Shown: positions 9,576 to 21,049, numbered from the stretch's first letter. The stretch is DNA of 64,000 nt from Geosiphon pyriformis (GCA_016748015.1 JAAOMT010000299.1:80688-144687), one strand, 5' to 3'. The notes: generated by a model not told the origin, from the sequence alone. Translations and numbers: made by a program.

Positions 9576-10461
9576 TATTACAGGTGATTATTTGGGGTCT
9601 TAAATCAAATAACAAACCTGTAACTTGGTGTTTAATGTTTTAATTAATATTGGTTGTTGAAAGTGTTATGGATCTGAAGGTTTTGGTTGAGTTTTTTGTA
9701 TAAGAGACAGAGAGTTGATGATAATATTGCTGTTGTTAATAAGTTGTTTCTCAATTTTTTTCTCAGCTTGGTGGCTGGATTTATTCTGGCAGTTGTGCTC
9801 TTCTGATAAGCTATCTGTTAATATAATTCTATCCTTATTTCTGGGTTTTTACCAGACTATCTATGATGTCAATAATTCAGTGCTTTATCTTTAATTAATT
9901 AATAAACACAACACAATAAGAAAGAAGAAAAAAAATAAAGAAAAGATAAAGAAAATAAGCCAAGATATTTGCAAGTTAGTATTCCGTCAATAGCTGTGAT
10001 CAAGAGCTATTGTTCCAGTGTGGTTAAGTATCAATTACTATCAACATGAAGTGTTGATAGTGGAGAGTAGATTGAGATAGTAAATAATTATTTATTAATA
10101 TTTGTGGAGGAGAAGATTGCTTAGATCAAATCTAAACTGAAAGGTCTTAGAAATTCTAATAATTATGACTTGCAAGTCTAATTGACTCTGAGAGTTCTAC
10201 TAACTCTGAGTTTTCTTTACTAATTTTTTAGCTTCTGATACTACTGCTATATATACATAAATTTTATTGTACAAAATTCCTCAATTCTCTAGCCAAAAAT
10301 CCTGGAATTCTGGAATCCTGCAATTTTTCATATGAGAATCCTAAAATTCCTGGAATCCTGCAATTCCTTTGAAAAGAATTCTGGAATTCCACTTTTACTA
10401 TGTTTATTCTGATTGGCTAATTTATGTACTAATATTTAATTCCTATATTCTATAAGTAACA
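9576..10461 (-). repeat. 5' LTR of element C (family B)
   Basis: Matches 6867-7764 almost throughout with scattered substitutions and small indels. Plus-strand ends are TATTACAGGTGATTATTTGG (first G of TG mutated) and TATAAGTAACA. It includes the TATATATACAT box near 10248 and the GAATTCC minisatellite (~10275-10395). Confidence 0.9.
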
Positions 10462-10465
10462 CTGA

Positions 10466-10734
10466 TATTGAATTCTAAGAGCACTGATATGAAGCATAAA
10501 ATTATACTAGACATAATTATTTGTTGACAGTATGGACTATCTTTCTATCTTCAAATTCCCTGGTTATCTTTTGAAAAGTATAGCGACTGAGATATTTTAT
10601 GAGACTGATCTTGCACATTGAATCCATACTCATTCAATTCACTCTTTGAAGTTGAATTTCCTTTGATTCTTTTTATTACCCTACAATTCTGTTCTCCCTT
10701 GCTATCTGTTAGCTTGTTACTCCAACCCATAACA
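10466..10734 (+). repeat. 5' LTR of element A, second part
   Basis: Continues from the break at 6866 with ATTGAATTCTAAGAGCACTG and ends CCCATAACA, matching 17430-17699 of the 3' LTR. CTGA at 10462-10465 is the target duplication of element C. Confidence 0.9.
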
Positions 10735-10740
10735 TAAAAG

Positions 10741-10758
10741 TGGTGTTCCCTGTGAGAT
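10741..10758 (+). other. Primer binding site of element A
   Basis: TGGTGTTCCCTGTGAGAT lies six bases after the LTR end. It differs from the B/D site by C to T at the sixth base and has the same GTGAG core, so the same tRNA primer is likely used by all three families. Confidence 0.55.
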
Positions 10759-10822
10759 TGTCAAAATCCACTTTGTTTCCTATTGTATAAGTAATTATTC
10801 ATACCTGCCACAACAATCAAAA

Positions 10823-12339
10823 GTACACTTTAAAGCACACAACAAAAACAATCTAGACTTTATTGAACTTAATCCTTTGCCCTCTTGCTTAATTTGCTTC
10901 CCCATTAAAGAACAATCTAGCAAACAATTCCAAGACTTTTGGAACTGGTTCCTAAACAAGCATTCAGTTAAAACTTACACAGCTTATTCAACTTATTATT
11001 TTGACCAAACTTATTTTAAAGACAACTTTGAAAAAAGAAACAATAGTATTAATCAGCTCTTATATTCCACAACTTTTAAACAACAGCCTTCTGATTTCGA
11101 ATATTTGAATTATTAAATCCACATTTGGATTGCTGCTCATTAATCAACTGAAACTTTCTTTAAAACAGAAGAAGAAAGCTATCAAACTGCTCCTGTTTTT
11201 GACTTTTTATCAAGTAAATCAAATTCATCTACACAAACAGTTACTCCTGAACCAATGGCTAATAACCTCATGCAAGCAAACATTCTGGCCACCCTCCAAG
11301 ATATACAAACTGCTCTAGGAAAAAAAAACAATACCCCACTATTACTATTCAGAGGTGATGCACAAGATCCAATTGAATGGTTGGATGACTTTAAAAGAGC
11401 TGTTACAGCCAATCAATATAATGACAAATACAAGTTCCAAATTGTTGGTGGCTATCTTCAATGCTCTTCTGCTATGTGGTTCTTACAAGAAACAGATGCC
11501 AATGTCCATCAAAGAATTATTAGATAGACACTTGTAAATGTTAGAGAAAACAACATTTTTTTTACTATCTGGTTTGAAAATAAGTTCAGAACCCCAATCT
11601 TGATATCCAAGTGGCATATGAAATTGGAAAAAAGAACCCAAGGCCCAGAAAAAGTAGTAACTGAATATGCCAAAACAATAAAAAAGCTAATTAAACAGGT
11701 AAACTTAAGATGAAATTGGACAAAAGAGCAGAAAATACATTTCTTTACAAAAGGATTGAGAACTGATCTCTTATATGCTCTTTGGCTCTTCTTGGCCTTG
11801 AAAGATAATCTCATAATAGATATGGCCATTGAACTAGCCCAACAAATTGAAGATAACTAAAAGATGCACCTGGGATCTATTCTTCTAGTTTTTGCTCCTG
11901 CTCTTGCTATAGTTTCTGCTCCACAAATGGCTGCTACTTTTTTTACTGCCCAAACTCAAGACCCCAATGAACAGTTGATAGATAAACTTACAGCAAATCT
12001 TGCTTGGTATTAGAATCATTAGCCCAAGCAGTCAGAAACAACTAGCAACCACAAAGACCTAGATTTGAACTATGCTTTAATCAATTCCAGCAACTCTCTT
12101 ACCAAAGACAACAAAATTGTGGTCCACCTGTGTGCTACCACTGTGGATTAACTGGACATTTTTCAAGAGATTGCAACAATCCTTCTTTGCCACCTTTAGC
12201 TCCAAGAAACAATGATAATCAAAACAACAGAACTATTAACAACAATGCCCCCAATCAAAGACCCAATCATGCCAACATCAATTTTTTTAAAGAAGATCCC
12301 TTAGTTGAAGCCACTGTTTATCAATCTTTAAACTGGTAG
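10823..12339 (+). pseudogene. Gag with CCHC zinc knuckle, element A (broken)
   Basis: The frame can be followed from about 10823 (a GTA after AAAA, where B and D have GTG). It passes a stop near 11114 and a second open piece with the Gag core (LFRGDAQDPIEWLDDFKRAV ... AMWFLQETD) ending at TAG 11525. It then crosses further stops and a frame change near 12000 to the knuckle piece at 12130 (CYHCGLTGHFSRDC, an exact CX2CX4HX4C). The Gag core forms particles and the knuckle binds RNA. No ATG sits at the expected start. Non-functional as read because of at least four stops and one frameshift. Confidence 0.8.
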
Positions 12340-12422
12340 GCACACCTCCAAAGAGTGAGAGTACAAGCCAACCAGAAGAAAACTTCTTTTATGCTTTTAA
12401 CTTAACTAATGATGACCATAAT

Positions 12423-13740
12423 ATGGATGAACTGGCAATCAACATCTCTAACTTAACAAGAAAAAAGAAGAAAGCCAAGGTTGATTTCGTTCTAAATTCC
12501 AACAAAGTCTCAACTTTTGCTGCTAACAACAATGAGCCACCAAAGGCTAAAGTTTTTAAAAATCCTTCAAAGTTGGAACCTCCAGAAATAGTACAAAAAT
12601 CTGGCCCTTATTCTGTTGTTAAAAATTTTATGGAAACTCCAGCACACATTACATTTGGCCAACTAATGATCCATCCACAATTCAAAAAAAATTTTCACAA
12701 ATCATTAATACCAAAAAAAAAGACACCAAAAACCAACAAGCATTCTTGTTAAGCTAAACTTGCTAACAACAGCAATGTCACTCTTCTGATTTGCAAAGCC
12801 CAAGTGGTTGGCTACTTCATTGATCTAATTCTAGACAGTAGATCATCTGTTAATGTAATTGCCAAACACTTCCTGGAAGCCATTGAAAGAAAGATTAATG
12901 AACCTTTTACCCAGCTTATAACCAATATACATGGTGACAAAAAGAAAAATCTGGATATAGCCAAAGCTGTTCTTGTTTACATCAATGGTATCAGCATTGA
13001 AACAGACATGGAAGTATCTAAAGCAAAAAAATATACCATCATTGTTAGTAATAAGTGGTTTAAAAAAGCCAAAGCACTACTTAACTATAAACTTTGTGAG
13101 CTAACTATCAAATATGATAAGAAACTCATTGTAGTTAAATGTCATCATTGAACAACTCCTCCAGTAACCAAACAAAACCAAGAAAAAAAACAATCAGATG
13201 AATCAAATGATGATAAAAGCAATAATGAAGATCAAAAAGAACAAGAAAAAACTGCTGAACTTGTCTATATCATCTTTACCAGCAATGGCAAGCCACTGGA
13301 CAATGTTAAAGCTGACAAAGAAGGAATCATAATAAATGGCAAGCTGATTTGCTGGCCATACTATAATATTCTCAGAAGAACTTTTAACAAAAAACCTGGC
13401 AAGAAAGCAAAATACAGTTATTGGTGACATGATTCTTGTGCACAGTACTGGTGTAATAAACCTTTGTATTCACCAAGTAATGAATACAAGTTTTGTCTGA
13501 TCTATTACAAAGATTGGGAACCAATTAGCTTGATATCTTGAGAAGAACTTAAAGAAGTACAAAAGTCCTTTGAGAATAAACCATCTGAAATCCAATTATT
13601 AGTTATAGAATAAAGAAAATCTTCCCTTGAAGAAAGAAAAATAGATATTGAAAACCTGTTGGCTAGAAATAGCCCAGTTATTTCAAAAAAAAGTGATACT
13701 CCTGGATGAATCCATGTAATACAACATACCATTACCACCA
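12423..13740 (+). pseudogene. Aspartic protease region and linker to RT, element A
   Basis: An Asn/Lys-rich piece (12423-12752) is followed in the same frame by the protease (12804-13151). Its active-site turn reads LILDSRSSVNVI where DSG is normal, so the glycine is replaced by Arg (GGA to AGA fits). IVSNKWFKKAKA matches the end of the fold. The linker 13152-13740 is acidic and has a few Cys/Trp residues but no dUTPase or CxxC-rich domain, unlike families B and D. It is interrupted by three or more stops. Confidence 0.75.
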
Positions 13741-15014
13741 AAGAAACTCACCCCATTCATTTGAAGCCTTATCAATCTAATAAACACAATAATGAGTTTA
13801 TTAAGAAAGAGATAAACCAGATGAAAAATCTTGGATTCATACAAAAAACCAAGAGCAAATGGGCTTTCCCAGTTGTAGTGGTATCCAAAAAAGGTGGAAT
13901 CCTATGTTTCTGTGTTGACTATCACCAATTAAATGCTATCACTATAAGAGACATATACTTATTTCCCAAGATTGATACAATGCTAAATAAATTCAATAGT
14001 GCTGCTTTCTTTTCAACCATTGACTTAACTGCTGAATTCTGGCAAGTAGAGATGGATCCAGAAAGCAGAAAGAAAACTGCCTTCATCACCAAGTATGGCA
14101 CTTATGAATTTATAGTCATGCCTTTTAGTCTTATCAATATTCCTCCCACCTTTCAATGCCTAATGAATAAAGTGTTTGAATCAGTAAAAAAAAACTTTGT
14201 TCTAGTTTACTTAAATGACATAATGATATATTCAAAAACCTGAAATAAACACTTTGAACATCTGTAAAAGATTTTTGATCTCCTTAGAAATGCTGGCCTT
14301 AAGATAAACTCAATCAAATTCTTTTTTAGACATCAATCTACCCAGTTCCTTGGCCATCTTATTACAAAAGATGGAATCTTCTCTGACCCAGTTAAAGTTG
14401 AAAAAGTTCAAAATATTAGACAACCAATGAATATTCTTGAACTATGCTCTTTTCTTGGTTTGGTCTTTTACTATTGCAAATTTATCAAGGATTTCTCTAA
14501 AATTGCCTTTTCTTTCAATCAGCTACTCAGAAAAAATGTCAATTATTATTGGGGCACCCATCAACAAAAAGCTTTTGAAATTCTGAAGGAAAAACTTGTT
14601 ACTAAACCAATTCTTAAGCAACCTGATTTGAACCAACTTTTCATCCTCCACACTGATACATCTGGCTATAGACTTGGTGTTGTTCTTTCACAGAAAGATA
14701 AAAATGGCAGAGAACATACCATAGCATATACTAGTAGATCTCTCACACCAGCAAAAAAGAACTATTCAGTTACTGAACAGGAATGCTTAGCAGTAGTTTG
14801 GACTACTAGTTACTGAGATCAATATCTTCTTAGTGCAAAATTCTTAGTGGTAACAGATCATTAAGCCTTGGTTTGGCTGCACAATAAAAAAAAGCTGGAA
14901 CACAAATGAATAACTTACTGAATACTCCATTTGAATGAATTTGACTATAATATTCAACACCACAAAGAAGCAAATTATCAAAATGCCGATGCTCTCTCTA
15001 GACTTACCATCTAG
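13740..15014 (+). pseudogene. Reverse transcriptase and RNase H, element A
   Basis: One frame carries RT motifs in order: FPVVVVSKKGG, FCVDYHQLN, FFSTIDLTAEFWQVEMDP (catalytic Asp present), MPFSLINIPPTFQ and VYLNDI at the YxDD box (first Asp to Asn). The thumb follows across stops, then RNase H with HTDTSG, YTSRSLTPAKKNYSVTEQE (Asp and Glu present), TDH, and HHKEANYQNADALSRLTI. The frame closes at TAG 15012-15014 immediately after RNase H. About six in-frame stops and YLND make it inactive as read. Integrase follows in the +1 frame. Confidence 0.9.
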
Positions 15015-15081
15015 TGATAATACAACCTCTCAAACCAAACCAACTTAATTATTAATAACTCCTTTATAAACAAACACAATA

Positions 15082-16332
15082 ATGAACTTGAACAACTACT
15101 CTGCTTTAATAGAATTTTTGGGTAAAAAACAATACCCACCAGAATACACTTGACAGCAAAAAAAACATTTGCACAAACAATCAAATTTCTATTTGATTCA
15201 CCAAAACCAATTATACAAAAGAAACAGAAAAGATTCTGACTGCTCTCAGAGAGTTATCAGATTTAAAGAAAGAGAAATTGTAATATACAACATGTACATT
15301 GACTCATTAGCTAGACACTTTAGAAAAACAAAAACAATTCAGAAAACTTTAGCTTACTATTATTGGCCTATCTTAGGAAAGAACATTGCTGAATATATCA
15401 AAACTTGTAACATCTGCCAAAGAAGAAGCAAATCCAATCGCAAAGAAGATATTCATCTAATCTCTATTAACTATTTGACAGAATTGGTATAGATGTTGTT
15501 GAATCTTTAACAATAATCTTTGATGACAACAAATACATTATTACAGCTACTGACTATCTTACAAAATGGATAAAAACAAGAGCCACTTCAGACCAAATAG
15601 CAGTTTCAATAGCCAATTTCATTTATGAAGATATCATCTGCCATTATGACTGCTCCAAAAAACTTTTATCTGATAGAGAAAGAGCTTTTCTCAGTACACT
15701 GGTTGAAAAACTTTGTAGAAAAATGGGAATATGTCATAAACTTTCCTCTTTTTATCATCTCCAAACAAATGGTCTAGTGGAATATTTCAATAGAATTCTA
15801 TGTAAAACTCTAGCCAAAACCAGTAAAAAAACAAATTTATGAGACAAAGTACTGTTTTCAGCTTTGTTTGCTTATAGAACTGTAAATCATGACATAACAA
15901 ATCATAAATCTTTTTATCTGTTCTACAGACACATGGCAATACTACCAATAGAAACTGATATTGAAACAATACTCTTTGAAGAGATTACAATAGGAAATTA
16001 CAAAGACATTTTGCAAAAAAAACTTGGTACAATTTTTGACTTCTTAATAAAAGCACAAATAATTGCTTTTGAAAAGATAAAACAGTTTTAAGAAAAGCTT
16101 AAGAAAAAAAAAATCTATAAAACACTTTCTTTAAGTATTGGTAACTTGGTACTAGAATATTATTCAGACAGAGACAATGTTTATGGTGATAAATTCTCTA
16201 ATTAATAAAAAGGACTCTTTATAGTCAACAAAGTTTTGAACAATAGTTCTTATATTCTTCAAGATCAATCTAGAACAATCTTCAATGATCATTCTGTTCA
16301 TGATACATGACTCAAGAAATATCATAAATGAC
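15082..16332 (+). pseudogene. Integrase, element A, in +1 frame relative to RT
   Basis: Opens with ATG at 15082 (MNLNNYSALIEFL) after an in-frame TAA at 15067, 68 nt beyond the RNase H stop. The zinc domain keeps ARHFRKT and CNICQRR but the first His is Tyr (NMYIDS). A one-base-type shift near 15470 moves the core into the other frame. The core has TATDYLTKW, LLSDRERAF and NGLVEYFNR, so the D,D,E triad is complete. A TGA at ~15841 and several stops after 16090 break the C-terminus, where a GPY/F-like part is only weakly visible (YGDKFSN). Catalyses cDNA insertion in the nucleus when intact. Confidence 0.85.
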
Positions 16333-16432
16333 CTAATTGGCTGCTTATTGTAATAATACTGACTCAAATGATTAGCAAAAATCAAATATAAATAAATACA
16401 TCATTTCCAAAACAGAGATATTTTTAATTAAC

Positions 16433-17089
16433 ATGAACAATTATTTTCTGGATCAAAATATTCAAAATGCCTTTTATACTTTCCATAAGTATTGGATTAA
16501 AAACTATCCAAATGCTACTCTGACTATTGGAAAACAGACCACTATAACTGATAACAATGGAACACATACTGTTATTAGACCAAAGAAAACTACTACCAGA
16601 AAAGAAAGAATTGGTAACAAAATGGATAAATATTTGTTGGAAAGTATAACAGCAGCTATATTTCCACCTTCCAGCACAATTGGAAAAACACTCCAAGAAA
16701 TCTTACCCATAGACAAAAATTTGGCATATAGAAGGCAATTAGAATTCTATGGTTGCCTTGGTAAAATCATAGAGGATATGAAATTTATAAAGAAAACAAC
16801 TTCAGAGATACAGGCAGAAATTTTGGGCATTATATGATTAGATGTCCCAAGAGTTTTAACTATTGCTAAAAGAGCCAAAACTCTAATACAAAGATTTGGT
16901 CTCTTGAATACAAAACTCATTTCACCTCAAGTATTATATACTTTATCCACAAAAGACTTTAACAAACTAGTTAGCTTTGATTTAGATAAAACCCTTCAAC
17001 TAGATTACATCATAAATAGCTTGATTTCATTGAAGCTCAATCTCTTTGGAGAAGATGATGTTATGGTTGAAACTTATACTTCTTATTAA
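16433..17089 (+). pseudogene. ORF3 of element A: post-integrase protein of unknown function
   Basis: One frame runs from ATG at 16433 (MNNYFLDQNIQNAFYTFHKY) to a stop at 17087-17089 with a single TGA at 16835-16837: 218 codons. The product is basic and helical, with no signal peptide, transmembrane segment or known motif. Its last ten codons lie inside the 3' LTR, and the polypurine tract is part of the coding sequence (LFGEDDVM). The same layout and a similar pattern (IQ-x-x-(I/L), LxxAxRLxxLF, LxELSLEE-like end) occur in ORF3 of D1 and D2, so I treat it as one family. The single TGA may be a recent lesion. Function unknown; not envelope-like. Confidence 0.65.
17047..17058 (+). other. Polypurine tract of element A
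   Basis: GGAGAAGATGA directly precedes the TG of the 3' LTR; this is the plus-strand primer site and is also translated in ORF3. Confidence 0.65.
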
Positions 17090-17699
17090 TTATCACATGT
17101 ATTAGTCACTGATGTCATATAAATTAACCACTTTATTTTTAGAAAGTAATTATTGACCTGATCATTGACCACTTTTGATAGCCATATAAGTGATGAATTT
17201 CTTAGCTATAGAAAAGCATGTAGAAATTAAGAAAATCAAATAAATAAAATAACAACTTTCATCTCAATCATTTTTTTATCACTAATTTCCCTTTCCCTAC
17301 CTTCAAATATCTGAACATCTTAAGATAAAAGATATTTGTTGGCCTTTACCTACCCTTTTCCTGAAATGTGTAATTACAGCATTTGAAGATTATTGAATAA
17401 AACATGACTGAAGAGTACATCTAATATCTAATATTGAATTCTAAAAGCACTGACATGAGACTAGAATTATATCAGGCATGATTATTTGTTGACAGTATGA
17501 ACTATTCCTCTACCTTCAGATTCCCTGGTTATTTTTTGAAAAGTACAATGACTGAGATATTTTATAAGACTGATCTTGCACATTGAATCTATACTCATTC
17601 AATTCGCTCTTTGAAGTTGAATTCTCTTTGATTCTTTTCATCATCCTACAATCCTGTTTTCTCTTGCTATCTGTTAGTTTGTTACTCCAATCTGTAACA
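17059..17699 (+). repeat. 3' LTR of element A
   Basis: 641 bp, TGTTATGGTTGAAAC...AATCTGTAACA, followed by the ATAT target duplication (17700-17703). TATA-like CATATAAG at 17183-17190 and AAATAAATAAAATAA near 17238. Clearly diverged from the 5' LTR by scattered transitions and by lacking the U3 repeat expansion. Confidence 0.92.
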
Positions 17700-17979
17700 A
17701 TATATTAATTACAAAGAATTAATATTTATTTAGAAGCAAAAATTTGGAGACAATTGTCATACAAAATAGAAAATAAAACTATTACTATTTAATTATACAG
17801 TACATTATAAAAAGAGAAAAAAAACAGAAATATTGATAATTTATCACAAATAAAACAAATTTAAAAACATTTTAACCCAAAAATATAACAAAAAATAAAT
17901 ACACAAAAATATCAAAAATTTTAACATTAAATTAATATCTAACAGTTAAAAAAAAATTATTTCAAAAAGAACAAAACAA

Positions 17980-19085
17980 CATAAAATAACAATCAAAGTA
18001 TTTTATTATTTACCAAAATATACTATATTAAAAAAACAAAAAAAATTCAGACCAGCTACTCAGAGTAATTACAGAATTAAAAAAAAACAATACTGTTTAA
18101 TATCTATTTAGATCTAATTACAGAATATTTCCATAAAAAAGCAATTATAGAAAGAACCAGAAAAAAATACTATTAATTATTAATATATTTAGCTATTATT
18201 TAATATGTTTAAATTATAATATTTATCAAAAAAAAAGAGGAACAAAACTTAGCAAATTATTAAAACCAATTAAAATAGAACAATTATTTAATTAAATTGA
18301 AATTGACTTAGTAAAATTATTAACCATAATCAATAGAGACAATTAATACATAGTAGTAGTTATAAACTATCTTATAAAATGGCCAGAAGTTAAAATTATT
18401 CAAAGAACAGATGTAAAATTTACATATTATGATTTGATTTGTCAATATAAATGTCCAAAAAAATTGTTATTAGACCAAGAAACTTATTTTATGAACAAAA
18501 AATTGACAAAATTAAGTCAAAGATTTGGAATTAAACAATCATTATTATTTTTATATTATTTACAAACAAATAACTTAGTTGAAAGATTTAATAAAACATT
18601 ATGTAAAACAATAGCCAAAATCAGTCAAAAAACCCAGAACAAATAGAATTTATTTATATTATCAGTATTATTTACTTATTAAACAATAAACCAAGATACA
18701 ACACAAACAACACTATTTGAACTAGTTTATAATAGAACAACAACATTACTACTTAAGATAAATATTAATACATATTTAATAAAACCAATAATAGAAGCCA
18801 ACTTTTAAGAAACATTGCTAAAAAAAACATATAACTTAAAGAAAACTTTAAAAAACAAAAGACAAAAAACAGCTAATAACATATAAAAGTTACAAAAAAA
18901 CAACATAACAACTAATTATCAAATAAATTGGTTAAATTCAGGATTAAAAAAAAAGTATTTTTATATTGTATTAAAGTAAAAAAACAATAAAGTGAAAAGT
19001 TTAATCCTAAATAGAACAGTCTATTTTACATTGAAAAAATTCTAGAAAATAAAGCTTATAAATTAAGATAAAACAACAAAATTTT
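17980..19085 (+). pseudogene. Integrase remnant, B1
   Basis: The zinc-domain region (QSKYFIIYQNILY, then AIIERTRKKYY) and core can be read across many stops: VVINYLIKWPEVKII (first catalytic Asp to Asn), KKLLLDQETYFMN (second Asp present), then NNLVERFNKTLCK (Glu present). The open piece 18434-18646 covers the second half of the core. The place of the family's integrase start ATG (about 17917) reads ATA. Non-functional. Confidence 0.8.
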
Positions 19086-19319
19086 AATTAAAGCAGTATA
19101 TAATAATTGACTAAAACTATATTACAATATAACATTATTGTTTACTGGTAATATTTCACAACTAAGAATACAAAGAATACTAATTAAACCAGATAAGATT
19201 CCATAAGATTTAAAACCAATTATAATTATTAAAAAAAACATGAAAAAATAAATTAAAATAAAAATATATAAAAACACAATATACATAATAAAAGCAATAT
19301 TAAAAAATAGAAATACCAG

Positions 19320-19952
19320 ACCACATTTACATAATGACACAACAATTGTTTCAAGCCATAAATTAACAACAATTAGATATAGAAATTATTATTAATTACT
19401 AAATAATTTGTTATAAAAACACAAAAAAAAAAAAAGGCAAAAATTACTTTATACTAATAATTATAAGACCAAACAAAACACTAGTCAGATAAAATTATAA
19501 AAAAAGTAAAAAACACTTTTGGGAAAATACCAATTACTGTTCTAAAAAAAGAACTAATTAAAAAAACTAAAAGCTATAAATAAAACAATTTTTAATAGCA
19601 TACTATTACTATTAGTTAAAACAAAAGTTAAATATTTAAGAATTATATATTAATAAATCCAAAAAAATGTTCAATTAAAAAATAATACAATAAACTGAAG
19701 ACTTTATTAAAAAAAAACAAATTTATACTATATATTAAAACAATTTATTAATTATACATTATATTTTAAATTTATTCAAAAATATTAATATATTCAAAAA
19801 TAAAAAAAATAACTATTAATCAGTAAGGAAAAATAACCAATTTTCAATTCAAAAACATAAAAACCAGAATTAAATAAATAATATTAATAAAAAAGTAATA
19901 AACTTAATTTAAAATAAGAATTTTGATGAAGTTCAATATTAAAAAAAAATAT
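19320..19952 (+). pseudogene. ORF3 remnant, B1
   Basis: A decayed frame reads QLFQAINQQ, EIIINY and CYKNTKK, matching the ORF3 start region of B3 (LFQALSQQPGNMEIIINNQT) and, more distantly, D2 (LSITVTGNHINYIQ). The end reads through an A-rich polypurine tract (19930-19952) to the LTR. Stops throughout; useful only as evidence that family B also carried ORF3. Confidence 0.45.
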
Positions 19953-20209
19953 TATTACTTATAAAAAAAGAATGCAAAAAAAAAAGAAAAAACAAATTAT
20001 AAAATAAACCAATAATAGAATAATACTTAATAAATAAACACATTTTTAGAAAATTATGACACATTTTCAGAAAATTATAATATATTTTTAAAAATAAGCA
20101 TATTTTTAGGAAGTAATATCAAAAAAATAGAAATGTATAGATCTTATATAATATAAATTATGTATATATAACAAAAATATTAGAAGCAGAAAAGACAGAA
20201 TAATAACAA
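19953..20209 (+). repeat. Partial 3' LTR of B1 (AGCAATGTG subtype)
   Basis: Starts TATTACTTATAAAAAAAGAA, a decayed match to the B2 LTR start, and includes worn copies of the CACATTGCT/AGCAATGTG minisatellite and the ATGTATATATA box. It stops at 20209 where the B2 LTR starts with an intact TG. The missing 3' part may be what is left near 27560-27830. Confidence 0.7.
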
Positions 20210-21047
20210 TGTTACTCATAGAAAAAACATACAAGAAAATAAATAGGAAAAACAGATAAATCAATAAGAGAATAGTAGTTAACACATGAGCACATTGCTT
20301 AGTAATATAAAGTATTGTTAGAAATTATGACACATTGCTTAGCAATATGGAGCAATATCAGAAAATCATGACATATTGCTTAAAAAATTATAACACATCA
20401 CTTGGGAATATGAGTAATCTTATAGAATCCAAATTATGTATATATAGCAAGAGTGTTAGAAACAAAAAAGACAAAATTGATATCAAGATTTCTTGGTTAA
20501 AACATCTTAGTTAGAATTATTAATATTAATAAATAATTATTCACCATCTAAATTATTTTTACTACTATCAACACTTTATGTTAATAGTCTCTGATATTTG
20601 ATCATATTGAAACAATAGCTCTTGATCATAACTATTAACAGAATACTAACTTTTTCTTGTCTTGGCTTATTTTTTTATTTTATTTTATTTTATTTTATTT
20701 CTTTTTTATTTTATTTTTTTTGTTTCATTATTATTTACTAATTGATTAAGAATTAAATACATGGAGTTATTGATGTCAAAGTAACTGGTAAAAGGCCCAA
20801 GAATAAAGATAGAATACTCAAAAATTGAGGATAGCTTACCAAAAAAATTACCAGCCACTATGTTAAGAAAAAAATTTGATAGAATTGCAATTTCAGGAAG
20901 TGACAAATAAAAACAACACTTAAATCTCTGTTTATTATACAAAAAACTCAAACCAAAATCTTTAGATATTACCAACTATATCAGCTATTAAGCACCAAAT
21001 TATGGATTTGTTATTTGATTTAAAACCCCAAATAATCACTTGTAATA
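20210..21047 (+). repeat. 5' LTR of B2 (AGCAATGTG subtype)
   Basis: 838 bp, TGTTACTCATAG...CACTTGTAATA. About four 40-45-bp units built on CACATTGCTTAGCAATATG lie at 20283-20415. A GTATATATAGC box is at 20427-20437, then a long (ATTTT)n run at 20670-20720. Confidence 0.9.
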
Positions 21048-21049
21048 TT

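Larger units (their letters stand above)
6867..10461 (-). mobile_element. C: internally deleted (non-autonomous) family-B element inside the LTR of A
   Basis: LTRs at 6867-7764 (898 bp) and 9576-10461 (886 bp) flank only 1.8 kb. The right-hand LTR is followed on its inner side by the family's PBS (minus strand TTTGGTGCTCCTTGTGAGG), so the element reads leftward. The 4-bp target duplication CTGA is at 6863-6866 and 10462-10465. Inside are gag N-terminal sequence, a tandem repeat, and a fragment of the region before dUTPase; protease, RT, RNase H and integrase are missing. Having kept LTRs, PBS and polypurine tract, it looks like a deletion derivative mobilised in trans. Inference from structure only. 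Confidence 0.85.
6423..17699 (+). mobile_element. Family-A Ty3/Gypsy element, complete but split by a nested insertion
   Basis: Bounded by TG...CA LTRs: 5' LTR 6423-6866 plus 10466-10734, and 3' LTR 17059-17699. Target duplication is ATAT (6419-6422 / 17700-17703). Order: LTR, PBS, gag with CCHC knuckle, protease, RT-RNase H, integrase, ORF3, polypurine tract, LTR. Without the nested element (6867-10461 plus its 4-bp duplication) it is about 7.7 kb. Unlike B and D it has no Cys-rich/dUTPase block between protease and RT. Gag-pol is interrupted by stops and shifts but catalytic residues of RNase H and integrase survive. It inserted into RNase H of B1 and is therefore younger than B1. Confidence 0.9.
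17704..20209 (+). mobile_element. Family-B copy B1, right part (RNase H end, integrase, ORF3, partial 3' LTR)
   Basis: Picks up exactly where 6422 stopped (compare B2 at 26925: ACTAATTACAAAGAATTAAC). It contains the RNase H end, integrase in pieces, a strongly decayed ORF3 and the first 257 bp of the 3' LTR. That LTR is then cut by insertion of B2 at 20210. Composition is extreme, dominated by A runs. Confidence 0.85.

Noticed and set aside
20670-20720. (ATTTT)n and similar low-complexity tracts as separate features
   Set aside because: They lie at the same position in every family-B LTR and are part of the LTR, not independent loci.
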